Below the pieces are notes generated by a model, which worked only from the letters and a program-made list of their open reading frames with translations, was not told the origin of the DNA and searched no databases. From Psychrobacillus sp. FSL H8-0483 (GTDB lineage: Bacteria > Bacillota > Bacilli > Bacillales_A > Planococcaceae), in assembly GCF_038637725.1 (NCBI RefSeq), contig NZ_CP152052.1, positions 3,851,001 through 3,915,000 on the forward strand: DNA of 64,000 nt, in the 5' to 3' direction. Position numbers and translations under genes: made by a program. This document shows, one piece after another, positions 25,276-33,660 of this stretch; the first letter of the stretch is position 1; every line of letters starts with the position of its first letter.

Positions 25276-25393
25276 ATCTATACCTTCTTTACGTATGCAT
25301 TTTTACAATAAGAAGTATCTTACCATAGATATAGCTATCAAACTATAGCACAAGTTCCTTCATTAACTTTTCTTCTGAAAATAAGAAATCATT

Positions 25394-25795
25394 TTATAAC
25401 TCCTTTTTAATAAACATCATTCTAATGAACAGATCAAATAGATAATAGAGCATGGAACAAAATAACCCACCTATCAACAATGTTTTTCCATAGATAAAAA
25501 AGTCGATACCCCAAAAAGGATAAATAAGAATAAATAATAGTCCAGTAAAGCCAATTCCGAAAACAATATTCAAAAGAAACTTAACAAGTTCAATCCCTTT
25601 TTCCCGTTTATTAGCTATGCGCTCGGCCCAAATGGAAGAGAAAATACCATACGTGAAAATTATAGGAACCGCTACTATACTTACCCCTAAGCCAACTTCA
25701 AAATAAGCATTATATGGTTCCATTAAAATGATCGGCCATAGAAAAAAAGAAAGCAAAGAAGTTAAAAACGCAGCTAATAATTTTCTTTCTCCCAT
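25394..25795 (-). CDS. Hypothetical membrane protein with four helices
   Basis: This 133-residue protein has four hydrophobic stretches (FLTSLLSFFLWPIILM, VGLGVSIVAVPIIFTYGIF, FLLNIVFGIGFTGLLFILIY, TLLIGGLFCSMLYYLFDLFI) and a short charged central loop. I do not recognise the family. It stands alone between the MATE gene and a divergent VOC gene. Confidence 0.75.
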   Translation of the reverse strand: MGERKLLAAFLTSLLSFFLWPIILMEPYNAYFEVGLGVSIVAVPIIFTYGIFSSIWAERIANKREKGIELVKFLLNIVFGIGFTGLLFILIYPFWGIDFFIYGKTLLIGGLFCSMLYYLFDLFIRMMFIKKEL

Positions 25796-26001
25796 ATAAT
25801 TCTCCTATTCGCATTTTATTTACTCATTATTACAGCTCAATTATAATGATACAAAATTGGTCAGTCTAATTATTTTACTAGTAGAAAAATGTCGGACTTT
25901 AACGCTATTAATATGCTACCGTTTGTTAAATTATATTTACTAGCAGGATTAAATTAGGGAATTGTCGAATAGAGTACTCATTACAACAAAGGAGGTTGGA
26001 A

Positions 26002-26406
26002 ATGCAGATGTCCCATTTTATTTCTCGTATCGCAACCGTAGAAATACCGGTGAGTAATTTGGATAGCTCGATTGATTTTTATATAAAGGTACTAGGTGTC
26101 CATATTGAATCTAAAATGGAAAAAACAGCTATGCTTTCATTTCATCAAAAAGGTGTCCCTACTATATATTTAGTTGAAACAGAAGAAATTCATCCTCTTT
26201 CTTTTACCAATACTAATTCAAATGCAATGCATAGTGTAATTGATTTCTATACTCCAACTTTAAAGGATTTCTATCATTGGCTGAAGAAAAACAAGGTAGA
26301 AATTGGACCCCTTAATATCAACGAAGAAGGTATTGGTGGTTTTGGATTTAAAGATCTCGATGGAAATTATCTAAGTGCATGTAATATTGAACATATCGGA
26401 CAATAA
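26002..26406 (+). CDS. VOC family protein
   Basis: This 134-residue glyoxalase/bleomycin-resistance-fold protein has the first module RIATVEIPVSNLDSSIDFYI and the second module with GFGFKDLDGNYLSACNIE. ATG at 26002 lies six bases after AAAGGAGG. A conserved His at the start and Glu near the end could bind a metal, but the substrate is unknown. It is a single gene with its own terminator. Confidence 0.87.
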   Translation: MQMSHFISRIATVEIPVSNLDSSIDFYIKVLGVHIESKMEKTAMLSFHQKGVPTIYLVETEEIHPLSFTNTNSNAMHSVIDFYTPTLKDFYHWLKKNKVEIGPLNINEEGIGGFGFKDLDGNYLSACNIEHIGQ

Positions 26407-26416
26407 TGTCTCCTAT

Positions 26417-26457
26417 AAAAAACACGTTTGACTACTTATGTGCAATCAAACGTGTTT
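26417..26457 (+). terminator. Terminator after VOC gene
   Basis: AAACACGTTTGA pairs with TCAAACGTGTTT across a loop of about 15 bases. Confidence 0.75.
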
Positions 26458-26479
26458 AAACATGTATTGTGTAGTAGGG

Positions 26480-26830
26480 CTATTCGATTCCCACATGTTT
26501 ATGGATGTATTCTTTCAGTTCCTCCACAGAAATATGCATTTCATTAATTAATAGACTATTTTTTACATAATCTAATTTATCTCTTTCAGTCGCATACGAC
26601 TGAATGTGTAAAATATTATCGATATACATTATCCCCTCATTTGTTATTTGATAATTGATGTTACTAACTAATCCAGCATTATTAAGCTTTTCATTAATTT
26701 GATTCACTTCTTCGCCTAATCCCTTTTTTAATACTTCTCCTAATTCCCCGAATGATTCTTCTTTATCCTCCAAAAAGTTACAAATATAATAAGCCAGTAG
26801 CGCTTCTTCTGTTCTCGTTAAATTGCCCAT
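26480..26830 (-). CDS. Hypothetical protein, predicted helical
   Basis: This 116-residue acidic protein begins MGNLTRTEEALLAYYICNFL. A middle part (LNNAGLVSNINYQITNEGIM) resembles a winged-helix wing, and a helical C-terminus ends EYIHKHVGIE. It has no membrane segment or signal peptide. The family is not recognised; a small DNA-binding or adaptor protein is possible. Confidence 0.65.
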   Translation of the reverse strand: MGNLTRTEEALLAYYICNFLEDKEESFGELGEVLKKGLGEEVNQINEKLNNAGLVSNINYQITNEGIMYIDNILHIQSYATERDKLDYVKNSLLINEMHISVEELKEYIHKHVGIE

Positions 26831-26893
26831 TTACTTAATCCCCATTTCCCTTTTTTCATCCTTATTTCCTTTCTTTCATACTTCTAAACATTA

Positions 26894-26928
26894 AAATGAC
26901 CTGAATCGACTTTCCATTCAGGTCATTT
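26894..26928 (-). terminator. Terminator of glutathione peroxidase gene
   Basis: AAATGACCTGAAT pairs with ATTCAGGTCATTT across a 9-base loop, just after the gene on the minus strand. Confidence 0.8.
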
Positions 26929-26931
26929 CAT

Positions 26932-27408
26932 CTATTCGCTTAGTACTTGCTGAATATCTTTTTCACAGGTTTCAGGATGATCTTTTGGAGCGTATCTTTC
27001 TACAATATTGCCGTTTTTATCTACTAAGAATTTAGTGAAATTCCATTTAATACTATCCGATAAAAAACCTTTACTATTGCTAGTCAAATAATTAAATAAT
27101 GGATGAGCATCCTTGCCATTCAATTTCACCATATCGTGCATTGGGAACGTTACACCATAGCTCATACGACATGCTTGTGCAGCTTCTTCTGCATTGCTTA
27201 CTTCTTGATGAAATTGGTTGGAAGGGAAACCTAGTACAACTAGCCCATCTTCTTTATACTTCGCATATAACTTTTCTAAACCATCGAATTGATTGCTGAA
27301 TCCACATTTCGTTGCCGTGTTAACTATTAACATAGGTTTTCCTTTATACTCACTTAACTCATATTCTTCACCATTGGATTTTTTTACTTTAATCTCATAA
27401 ATACTCAT
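26932..27408 (-). CDS. bsaA: Glutathione peroxidase family thiol peroxidase
   Basis: This is a cysteine-type GPx homologue of 158 residues that reduces peroxides, probably with thioredoxin rather than glutathione. The peroxidatic Cys35 lies in NTATKCGFS and Gln65 in FPSNQF (a Ser replaces the more common Cys of FPCNQF). The resolving Cys80 is in AQACRMSYGVTFP, and Trp122-Asn123 are in KWNFTKF. ATG at 27408 is spaced nine bases from GGAG; the ATG at 27414 is too close. It is cytosolic and defends against oxidative stress. Confidence 0.94.
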   Translation of the reverse strand: MSIYEIKVKKSNGEEYELSEYKGKPMLIVNTATKCGFSNQFDGLEKLYAKYKEDGLVVLGFPSNQFHQEVSNAEEAAQACRMSYGVTFPMHDMVKLNGKDAHPLFNYLTSNSKGFLSDSIKWNFTKFLVDKNGNIVERYAPKDHPETCEKDIQQVLSE

Positions 27409-27414
27409 TTTCAT

Positions 27415-27645
27415 TCACTCCTCTATTTTTGACAAAAAGGTATTTAGATTTTTTATATGAGACATGAGTGGTTGCGCATTCATATCATAAATATTGCAAC
27501 TCGTAAATTTATCTATGGCTTTTTCTATTTCCCCTAACTCTAATCGAGGTTCCATATTCTTTGCAAGTGAAGAGTTTACCTTTTTTCCCCTTTTAAGCTC
27601 CAATAAATAACGCACATTGGCTAATCGCAATAAAAAATGCTGCAT
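27415..27645 (-). CDS. Possible small protein overlapping the Tubby-like gene
   Basis: This frame of up to 76 codons starts inside the 3' end of the Tubby-like gene in another frame and stops just before the peroxidase ribosome site. The non-overlapping part, LGEIEKAIDKFTSCNIYDMN and onward, looks like a soluble helical peptide. No convincing ribosome site is seen for any start. It may be a real short gene, a relic or chance. Confidence 0.3.
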   Translation of the reverse strand: MQHFLLRLANVRYLLELKRGKKVNSSLAKNMEPRLELGEIEKAIDKFTSCNIYDMNAQPLMSHIKNLNTFLSKIEE

Positions 27646-28135
27646 TTGTAATAGGGGAATCTTCCTTAATTTCTAACTGTAGCGAGAACTCTTCTCCAAC
27701 TTCCGCTTTCCACCGAGCAATTTCTTGGTCGTTATGCATAAAGCGAGACCAATCATCCATTTCTTTGTCTATCATAATGGTCTTATTACCATCTGTAATC
27801 ATGAGATCTGGAATTAATTCTTTCCACTTATCATATGCAATCATATATTTTCGTTCGTGCAAGTAGTCAACTGCTTCATAATAAACTCTACCTTTTCGTG
27901 AAACTTTCTTACACATGAACACCAGTTGATCGTTTGTGTCATATACATTGTAATGAAGAAAGTAGCGGTAGTCCCATAACTTATCCGCGAATTTTTTTAA
28001 TCCATTGGAATAATATCTTTGGAATTTATAAGTAACAATACCCTCTTCATTAAAGACTGAGGTCATGGGAGTTATGTCTATAGCTATTGGTTGTTTATAT
28101 GTGTAGGTATGCATATTTATTTCTCCTTTAAGCAT
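27593..28135 (-). CDS. Tubby C-terminal-domain-like protein
   Basis: This 180-residue protein of the Tubby_C_2/LURP-one-like fold is a compact beta-barrel around a hydrophobic central helix. Visible pattern: MHTYTYKQPIAIDITPMTSV, repeated strands (QLVFMCKKVSRKGRVYYEAV, DKWKELIPDLMITDGNKTIM), and the hydrophobic C-terminal helix NAAFFIAISQCALFIGA. A second ATG (MHTYTY) follows MLKGEIN by seven codons and may be the true start. Bacterial members are thought to sense or bind lipids or phosphate. The role is not known. Confidence 0.75.
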   Translation of the reverse strand: MLKGEINMHTYTYKQPIAIDITPMTSVFNEEGIVTYKFQRYYSNGLKKFADKLWDYRYFLHYNVYDTNDQLVFMCKKVSRKGRVYYEAVDYLHERKYMIAYDKWKELIPDLMITDGNKTIMIDKEMDDWSRFMHNDQEIARWKAEVGEEFSLQLEIKEDSPITNAAFFIAISQCALFIGA

Positions 28136-28257
28136 TGGCGCTAAGCACTTACTAAGTGTAATAATAGCACGATTCTCGCTGTCACATGAATACTATCCAT
28201 TTTTACACATACAGTTTAAATCTAATACGTAAAAAAATCTACATAACTAATATATGC

Positions 28258-28293
28258 AAAAGACTTGAGTTCAGAATATCGCTCAAGTCTTTT
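28258..28293 (-). terminator. Terminator after EamA gene
   Basis: AAAAGACTTGAG pairs with CTCAAGTCTTTT across an 11- to 12-base loop. Confidence 0.8.
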
Positions 28294-28306
28294 GCTTTCA
28301 ATAGTA

Positions 28307-29182
28307 TTAATTGGTCAGTTGTTGCTCCTTTGGTTTGATTAATGTATAAATAATCCCTCCGAAAATAAGCAGAATGCCGACTGATTGTAAAATAGAAGGA
28401 CGAAAATCTAAAATAATTGTGTCGAGTAAAATCGCAACCACAGGATCGACAAATACTAATGCCGAAATGACAATCGTCGATAACTTTCTTAAACTATCGA
28501 AAAACAAATAATAAACAAATCCTGTATGTATTAAGCCTGTCCCTAATATATAGAGCCAATTGGATGTGTTTAAGCCTTGAAATACATCAAAGTTCATAAA
28601 TGGAAATAGCACGAGGATACCAATTGTCGTCTGAACAAACGTCATTGCATACGCACTTAGCCCATTTATACCTTTTCCAAGTAGCATCGTCATTGCGTAA
28701 CATAATGCAGACAGTAAAGCCCATACAAATCCAGAACTCATCAAGTCAGCTAATGAAGTGAAGTTTTGAATTCCTATAATAAATATACTTCCAAGAAAGC
28801 ACACAAGAATTGCTAAAAGAGATGCTATTGTCATCTTTTCTTTTAAGAACAAACTTCCTAATATTAAAACAAAAATAGGCGCTAGATTATAAATAGAGAT
28901 GGCAACCGTAATAGACATCTCCTCAAATGCTTTAAATAAAAACACCCAGTTTAACACTAAGAAGACACCACAAATCATCGTTTGAATGACTTCCCGCTTC
29001 TTCCAAGCTTCTACTTTGTGCTGCCCAGTGAGTACCCAGCATAAACCTAAAAAAAGTGTGGCACAAATACATCGAACAAATACTAATTCTGCTGCTGGAA
29101 TACCCGTCTTCCCAGTAAAAAAGCCGATAGAACCGAAAATTGCCATCGACAATGTCATCTTCAGCATTGCTGCTCCATTCAT
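28307..29182 (-). CDS. EamA/DMT family transporter
   Basis: This 291-residue protein has ten predicted helices and two EamA repeats (IFGSIGFFTGKTGIPAAELV near the start; ALVFVDPVVAILLDTIIL in the second). A GGGGGAAGG ribosome site precedes the ATG. It lies in tandem with a second EamA gene on the same strand, 48 bases downstream of it. The two are only distantly alike, so a functional pair or an old duplication are both possible. The substrate is unknown. Confidence 0.9.
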   Translation of the reverse strand: MNGAAMLKMTLSMAIFGSIGFFTGKTGIPAAELVFVRCICATLFLGLCWVLTGQHKVEAWKKREVIQTMICGVFLVLNWVFLFKAFEEMSITVAISIYNLAPIFVLILGSLFLKEKMTIASLLAILVCFLGSIFIIGIQNFTSLADLMSSGFVWALLSALCYAMTMLLGKGINGLSAYAMTFVQTTIGILVLFPFMNFDVFQGLNTSNWLYILGTGLIHTGFVYYLFFDSLRKLSTIVISALVFVDPVVAILLDTIILDFRPSILQSVGILLIFGGIIYTLIKPKEQQLTN

Positions 29183-29230
29183 GCTAACTCAACCTTCCCC
29201 CTATACTAAAATCCTTTAGACAATAGTCCT

Positions 29231-30139
29231 CTAAGGGTTTTTAGTTTTCTGTGTAACTTTGTTATAGCCTTTCATTTGCTGCATCAAAAAGAAAAATACA
29301 CCAAGCAGTACAATAAAACCTCCAATAATTTGCGAAGTAACCAGACGTTCTCCCAAAATAATAGCTGCTAAAATCGTTGCACCTACTGGTTCTCCTAAAA
29401 TACTCATGGAAATTGTCGTTGCATTTACATATTTTAATAGCCAGTTATTGATCAGATGGGAGATGGTCGGAACGACAGCAAGCAAAATAAAAATACCCCA
29501 TTCTTTTGCTTCATATCCCCCAAGTGTAACTCCTGTTACTACGTTATAGATAATTAATGCAATTGCTGCAAAGCCAAACACACAAAAACTATAGATCCAG
29601 TGGGATACTTTTTTCACTGCACTTTGACCAATGAGTAAATATCCAACAACGGCAATCACACTTAAAAAGGACAAAATATCTCCGATAATAGCATTCTTAC
29701 TTAACCCGAAATCACCCCAACCAACCATCACCGCTCCAATGACAGCAATACCCATCGTCAACAAGGCTGAAGTAGTTGTTCGTTCCTTAAATAAAAAAAC
29801 GCCTCCTATTAGAGCAATAATAGGCTGTAAAGCAAGGATAATAGTCGAACTAGCTACTGTGGTTAACTTTAATGAACCAAACCAAAGTGCAAAATGTAAA
29901 GCTAAAAACATTCCCGCGAAGAACAGCAAATACCACTCTCTTTTCGAGATCTTTGGAAACTCTTTTCTTTTAAACCAAACGATTGGTACTAATAGTAAAC
30001 ACGCTAGTATCATGCGATACATACTTAAGATTGTTGCCGGTGCATTGGACCATTTTACAAAAATTGCAGCAAATGAAATTGCAATAATAGAAATGATTAA
30101 TGGCAATACAATGGACTTTGATGCATTTTCTTGACTCAC
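29231..30139 (-). CDS. EamA/DMT family transporter
   Basis: This 302-residue protein has ten hydrophobic helices (LPLIISIIAISFAAIFVKWS, SILGEPVGATILAAIILGER). The start is GTG with GGGG upstream. It is transcribed before, and probably together with, the EamA gene immediately downstream. The family exports amino acids, metabolites or nucleotide sugars. The substrate is not readable. Confidence 0.9.
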   Translation of the reverse strand: MSQENASKSIVLPLIISIIAISFAAIFVKWSNAPATILSMYRMILACLLLVPIVWFKRKEFPKISKREWYLLFFAGMFLALHFALWFGSLKLTTVASSTIILALQPIIALIGGVFLFKERTTTSALLTMGIAVIGAVMVGWGDFGLSKNAIIGDILSFLSVIAVVGYLLIGQSAVKKVSHWIYSFCVFGFAAIALIIYNVVTGVTLGGYEAKEWGIFILLAVVPTISHLINNWLLKYVNATTISMSILGEPVGATILAAIILGERLVTSQIIGGFIVLLGVFFFLMQQMKGYNKVTQKTKNP

Positions 30140-30492
30140 TTTTTTACCCCATTCTTATTACTTTCGTAATTTATATTATAACTATCTACAATAGACTATT
30201 GTAACAAACATTCATTTAAAGATAACAGAAAAAAGTCAACAAAAGAAACAGGTGACTTTTTAAAATCAATTACTTTATTTTCAAATAGTAAATTGGTTCT
30301 GGATGATGTCCTTCCTCTAAAGGAAACTAAAGAAATATATATTTTACACGGAATAAAGTATAGTTGATTTCCGCTGGAGTCGTCGCCTGCCGCTTCAATC
30401 AACAATGAGATATGTTCGTATTTTAATGACAAAGTACTACTTATGAAATTAACTCAATTATGTTAAATTCGTCTTTTTATTTGCTAAACAAT
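30140..30492. other. Intergenic region with a short repeat remnant
   Basis: No gene is visible. Positions 30363-30403 form a small inverted repeat (GTTGATT/AATCAAC) that encloses CCGCTGGAGTCGTCG. This core also occurs at about 51898 and is a fragment of an intergenic repeat family. Confidence 0.6.
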
Positions 30493-30522
30493 AAAAAACT
30501 TCTCATCTATTGATAAGAAGTT
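30493..30522 (-). terminator. Terminator of CorA-like gene
   Basis: AACTTCT and AGAAGTT pair across a short loop, with T6 following on the minus strand. Confidence 0.75.
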
Positions 30523-30524
30523 AC

Positions 30525-31967
30525 TTAACGATCTCGTTTCCACTTTCTATATTTATTCAAAACTCCTTTTCCTCCTGTAGTGGCAAGTAAAATGCCAGAC
30601 AGCACGATACCAGTCAGAGCCGTAATCAGAGAAATCCATTCAAAAAAGGAATACCCTGTTACTTTGGACCAATCCGTCATTCCTTTCCAATCTTCTATTA
30701 CTAAGTTCATACCGTATATTCCTGATATAACTGTGTAAACAGTTAGCATAAACAACAGCATATTATGCCGCTTATTTGTTTGATTATCCTGCGAACGATA
30801 AAGATCATCCACAGTTCGTTTTACTTCTTCAAACAGGTGATCTAAATTAAATGATTCCCGCAATATATGCGTAAATTCTTTCCCCTCTGCACGAACCGAT
30901 ACTTCTTCAAAATAGTACCTGGAATAGAACTTGGAAATAAGCTCAATCAATTCTTCCACATATTCTTTATCTTTTCTCCAACTTACTTCACTATGTTCGA
31001 AGGAAAGCTTTAATAAAATTATTTTATAATAGTAATGGAGCATTAAATTATAGTAATGAATGCTCATAAATTGAGATACTTCCTTGTTTAATTGATGTGT
31101 TTTTTTTATAGATATAGTCGTTTGTGTATGCTCGGAAGTTATCGTATATGTATTCGGCGCCCATCGGTCATGCACTCTTTTTTGTATATAACGTTCTATA
31201 TAGTCCAAATTAGTACTAGATATAAAATCATCTCCGTTTAAATCTTTTCCATCTAATTTGCCCATTCGATATAATTGATCGTTTGTAATAGTTTGACTAT
31301 CACTTATTAAAAACGCTGATGACAGCATACGCTCATCTTCAAAAAACGCGAGACTTCCATAGTTGCCTTCTAGTTTCTTATTTCGAACAATATACGGCTT
31401 TAAAGGAGAACAGAGATAGTCTAGTACAAGTTCATTCGTAGTAGTAAACGTCCGATCAGATTGATGAATCTGTCCTCCTTTTTCCTCTTCCAGCTTAGGC
31501 TCTAATACTCGAAAATGAGACATAAAATCTAATACATTTGTTAAAGTTTCTTTTTCCTTATTCATTTCTGTACGAATTGTAAGTAGACCAATTCCAAAAG
31601 GACATAATGTAATATCTACACTATTCACGAGGAAGTCTATTTCATTGTCATTTAACTCCCATAGAAAGGATTCTTTTATTCCTTTAGAATAACGCAGAAA
31701 TCCTCTTTTTTTCGTTGAATAAGGAAATAATTTATCTTCAATAAACGGCAGAAAAAATTGATCCAATTCTTCATGTCGTATTTTTATATCTTCCCCATAG
31801 TAAAGATCTTGAAGCTTCTCTTTCTCCAAGCTAAAGAAGGTAAATTGATGTTTTTCCAGCTGCTCCATTAGTTTCGTACGTTCTCTCTCGTGAAAAGAAA
31901 ATGGAAATAAGTATGTCATGTAAGCCTTGGTGATATCAAGAGGTTGGATTTTGATCTGCTTCACCAT
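30525..31967 (-). CDS. Divergent CorA-like (2-TM-GMN) membrane protein
   Basis: This 480-residue protein has a long cytosolic N-terminal part and only two C-terminal membrane helices (about 402-418 and 445-464). The loop between them begins YGMN (418-421), the signature of CorA-type Mg2+ channels (VISGIYGMNL). The N-terminal 400 residues do not look like canonical CorA: they begin IQPLDITKAYMTYLFPFSFH and contain a predicted helical stalk before the membrane. It may be a divalent-cation channel or a CorA-related protein with an altered sensing domain. The start ATG or a near upstream alternative is not decided. Confidence 0.75.
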   Translation of the reverse strand: MVKQIKIQPLDITKAYMTYLFPFSFHERERTKLMEQLEKHQFTFFSLEKEKLQDLYYGEDIKIRHEELDQFFLPFIEDKLFPYSTKKRGFLRYSKGIKESFLWELNDNEIDFLVNSVDITLCPFGIGLLTIRTEMNKEKETLTNVLDFMSHFRVLEPKLEEEKGGQIHQSDRTFTTTNELVLDYLCSPLKPYIVRNKKLEGNYGSLAFFEDERMLSSAFLISDSQTITNDQLYRMGKLDGKDLNGDDFISSTNLDYIERYIQKRVHDRWAPNTYTITSEHTQTTISIKKTHQLNKEVSQFMSIHYYNLMLHYYYKIILLKLSFEHSEVSWRKDKEYVEELIELISKFYSRYYFEEVSVRAEGKEFTHILRESFNLDHLFEEVKRTVDDLYRSQDNQTNKRHNMLLFMLTVYTVISGIYGMNLVIEDWKGMTDWSKVTGYSFFEWISLITALTGIVLSGILLATTGGKGVLNKYRKWKRDR

Positions 31968-32032
31968 AAATGAGTACCCCCATAGTTATCGTTCTAGATA
32001 ACCCTTTATACCCACCTTCGAAAGGAATTCAA

Positions 32033-32071
32033 ACAAAATACAGTACTTCCTATACTCGCTTGGAAGCACTG
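32033..32071 (-). terminator. Terminator after SASP-like gene
   Basis: CAGTGCTTCC pairs with GGAAGTACTG (one mismatch), with a T-rich run after it on the minus strand. Confidence 0.6.
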
Positions 32072-32083
32072 CATTCATAAGAT

Positions 32084-32272
32084 TTATTTCTTTATTTTTT
32101 TAAAGTCAACTTCCTTACCGAACTCCGTTTGACTAGAGCCATTTTCTTCTTTATATTTTTGGGCAAACCATTCGTTTAATTCGCTATAGCTAAGACCTGA
32201 GTTTGCATTTTGTCTTTTCACTTCCTCGATATCTGTCCCAGCAACCGTATAATTGGATTGGTTCTTTTTCAT
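32084..32272 (-). CDS. Small gamma-type SASP-like protein
   Basis: This 62-residue, charged, Asn/Gln-rich protein has two short stretches, AGTDIEEVKRQNANS and TEFGKEVDFKKIKK. They resemble the repeat unit of gamma-type small acid-soluble spore proteins (T-E-x-D-x-x-x-V-K-x-x-N-A-x-S). The stretch between them (LSYSELNEWFAQKYK) is unlike typical SspE. A good ribosome site (AAAGGAG) precedes the ATG. If correct, it would be made in the forespore and used as an amino acid store at germination. The assignment is tentative. Confidence 0.55.
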   Translation of the reverse strand: MKKNQSNYTVAGTDIEEVKRQNANSGLSYSELNEWFAQKYKEENGSSQTEFGKEVDFKKIKK

Positions 32273-32364
32273 TTATGTCATCTCCTTTCTTCATGGTTAA
32301 TGAAAACTTAGATTAACCTAAAGAAAAAAAGTCATACATGTAAATCAAAGAACTGAGCCAAATC

Positions 32365-32399
32365 AAAAAAGCGAGTAGAAATATACATCCACTCACTTT
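32365..32399 (-). terminator. Terminator of HTH/F1-like gene
   Basis: AAAGTGAGT pairs with ACTCGCTTT (one G-U pair), with T6 after it on the minus strand. Confidence 0.65.
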
Positions 32400-32407
32400 A
32401 TTGATAA

Positions 32408-33448
32408 TTATGCTAGACTACCTTTGTATGCTAATTCTTTTACTTTCATCTGATCTGCTTTACCTTCTAAAATGGACTCTACGTCTAGTAATGTTTGTGA
32501 CATGGATACTGCTTTTCCTTCTTTTCTAGAAAAAGCTTCTGCAACAAAAAATGGTTGTGTGAAATAAGCTTCTAAGCGTTCCCCACGTGCATACTTTTCT
32601 AATTCAGTATCCGGAATTTTTTTAATCCCATGAACAGTTACTATCGAACGTAATTCTCTATATCGACGAAGTAGTTTTTGCGCACGCTGTCTCAAATTAA
32701 AGTGACGTTGATCTAAATCCACACCTTCTATAATAGATGACGTGGAATAGATTGGGTGAACCGCTGGGAATAGATGACGCGAAGCTAAATCTGCATCTAA
32801 TTGCCAGACTGTTTCTAATGGACCATAAGGCATATCTTCATCAACCACTTCACCTGAAAGATCTAATAAAATAGTCGTGATGTTATGCATTCTTTCAGCC
32901 ACCAATTTTTCTTGTAGATCTAGAAGCTCACCAGATTCAATATAGCTCTTATCCGTTATAAAAATGATGTCTCCAGATAGCTCTGATAATTTCTCAAACG
33001 TATCGTCAATCGACTTAGTAATATGGTCAGCTAACTCTGTCGTCCCATCTAACTCACTATGTTCAGCCTTTGGTAATAAAAATACTGTTGTATAGTCAAT
33101 CTCTTTAAAACGATGCATCAATTCAGCCAGAATAACAAGTTGCCCCATACCTGGGCGAGCAACCAATCCAGTTGTTCCTCCTTTAACTAGTGGTGCAAAG
33201 AAATCCAACGTTTTAATTTGCGTTTCAATCATATTCAACTTCTCCCCTCGTATGATCAATTCATCCACCGTGCAATTTGCTAATCCCGCTAGACCCACAA
33301 GTGTCCTTACCTCTGCTTTTCCTAAATCAATTTTTCCTGTACACAAATTTGATACTGTGGCAGGTCGAATCCCTATTGATTTTGCTGCAGTCGTTAAATT
33401 TGGTACCTTTCTTCTTAGTAAAGCCACGTTTAATCGAATGTCATCCAT
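32408..33448 (-). CDS. HTH domain fused to a degenerate F1-ATPase beta-like domain
   Basis: Residues about 18-64 form an XRE/Cro-type helix-turn-helix (SIGIRPATVSNLCTGKIDLG). Residues about 72-340 align with F1 ATP synthase beta: IETQIKTLDFFAPLVKGG, then the P-loop position (ARPGMGQLVIL in place of GGAGVGKTVLI), LDADLASRHLFPAVHPIYST, QKLLRRYRELRSIVTVHGIK, and FTQPFFVAEAFSRKEGKAVS. The P-loop Lys and Thr are lost (GMGQL), and the segment around the catalytic Glu is not recognisable, so ATP hydrolysis is unlikely. The start ATG follows GGGGGA. The role is unknown. A regulator using the F1-like module as sensor or oligomeriser is one reading. Confidence 0.88.
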   Translation of the reverse strand: MDDIRLNVALLRRKVPNLTTAAKSIGIRPATVSNLCTGKIDLGKAEVRTLVGLAGLANCTVDELIIRGEKLNMIETQIKTLDFFAPLVKGGTTGLVARPGMGQLVILAELMHRFKEIDYTTVFLLPKAEHSELDGTTELADHITKSIDDTFEKLSELSGDIIFITDKSYIESGELLDLQEKLVAERMHNITTILLDLSGEVVDEDMPYGPLETVWQLDADLASRHLFPAVHPIYSTSSIIEGVDLDQRHFNLRQRAQKLLRRYRELRSIVTVHGIKKIPDTELEKYARGERLEAYFTQPFFVAEAFSRKEGKAVSMSQTLLDVESILEGKADQMKVKELAYKGSLA

Positions 33449-33459
33449 AACATTCCCCC

Positions 33460-33477
33460 ATTACTTTTAATAGTAAT
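33460..33477 (-). promoter_or_regulatory. Candidate operator, inverted repeat before HTH/F1-like gene
   Basis: The 18-base sequence ATTACTTTTAATAGTAAT is a palindrome with two mismatches, 12 bases upstream of the start codon and overlapping the ribosome-site region. It is a plausible site for autoregulation by the HTH protein. Confidence 0.45.
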
Positions 33478-33555
33478 TTATTTTACCCTTAAAAGCAACT
33501 TTATTTTATTTAAAAAGTAAAAATATTTACGCTTTAAAATAAAAAACAGCAAAAT

Positions 33556-33605
33556 TAAAGCACCAGTTCATACACAATCTAAGATTTGTGATGGACCTAG
33601 TGCTC
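33556..33605 (-). terminator. Possible terminator after GNAT gene
   Basis: AGCACTAG and CTGGTGCT form an imperfect long stem, with a T-rich tail on the minus strand. The signal is weak. Confidence 0.45.
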
Positions 33606-33660
33606 ATTATTCGACTTATGCTAACTCCCATTTCAATTCAATTTACGTTCCTTCAACATA

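Noticed and set aside
29631-30134. A 167-codon plus-strand frame opposite an EamA gene
   Set aside because: It is antisense to a clear transporter gene with no ribosome site.
30196-30432. A 78-codon minus-strand frame
   Set aside because: It lies in intergenic DNA that includes a short repeat, without ribosome site or protein-like features.
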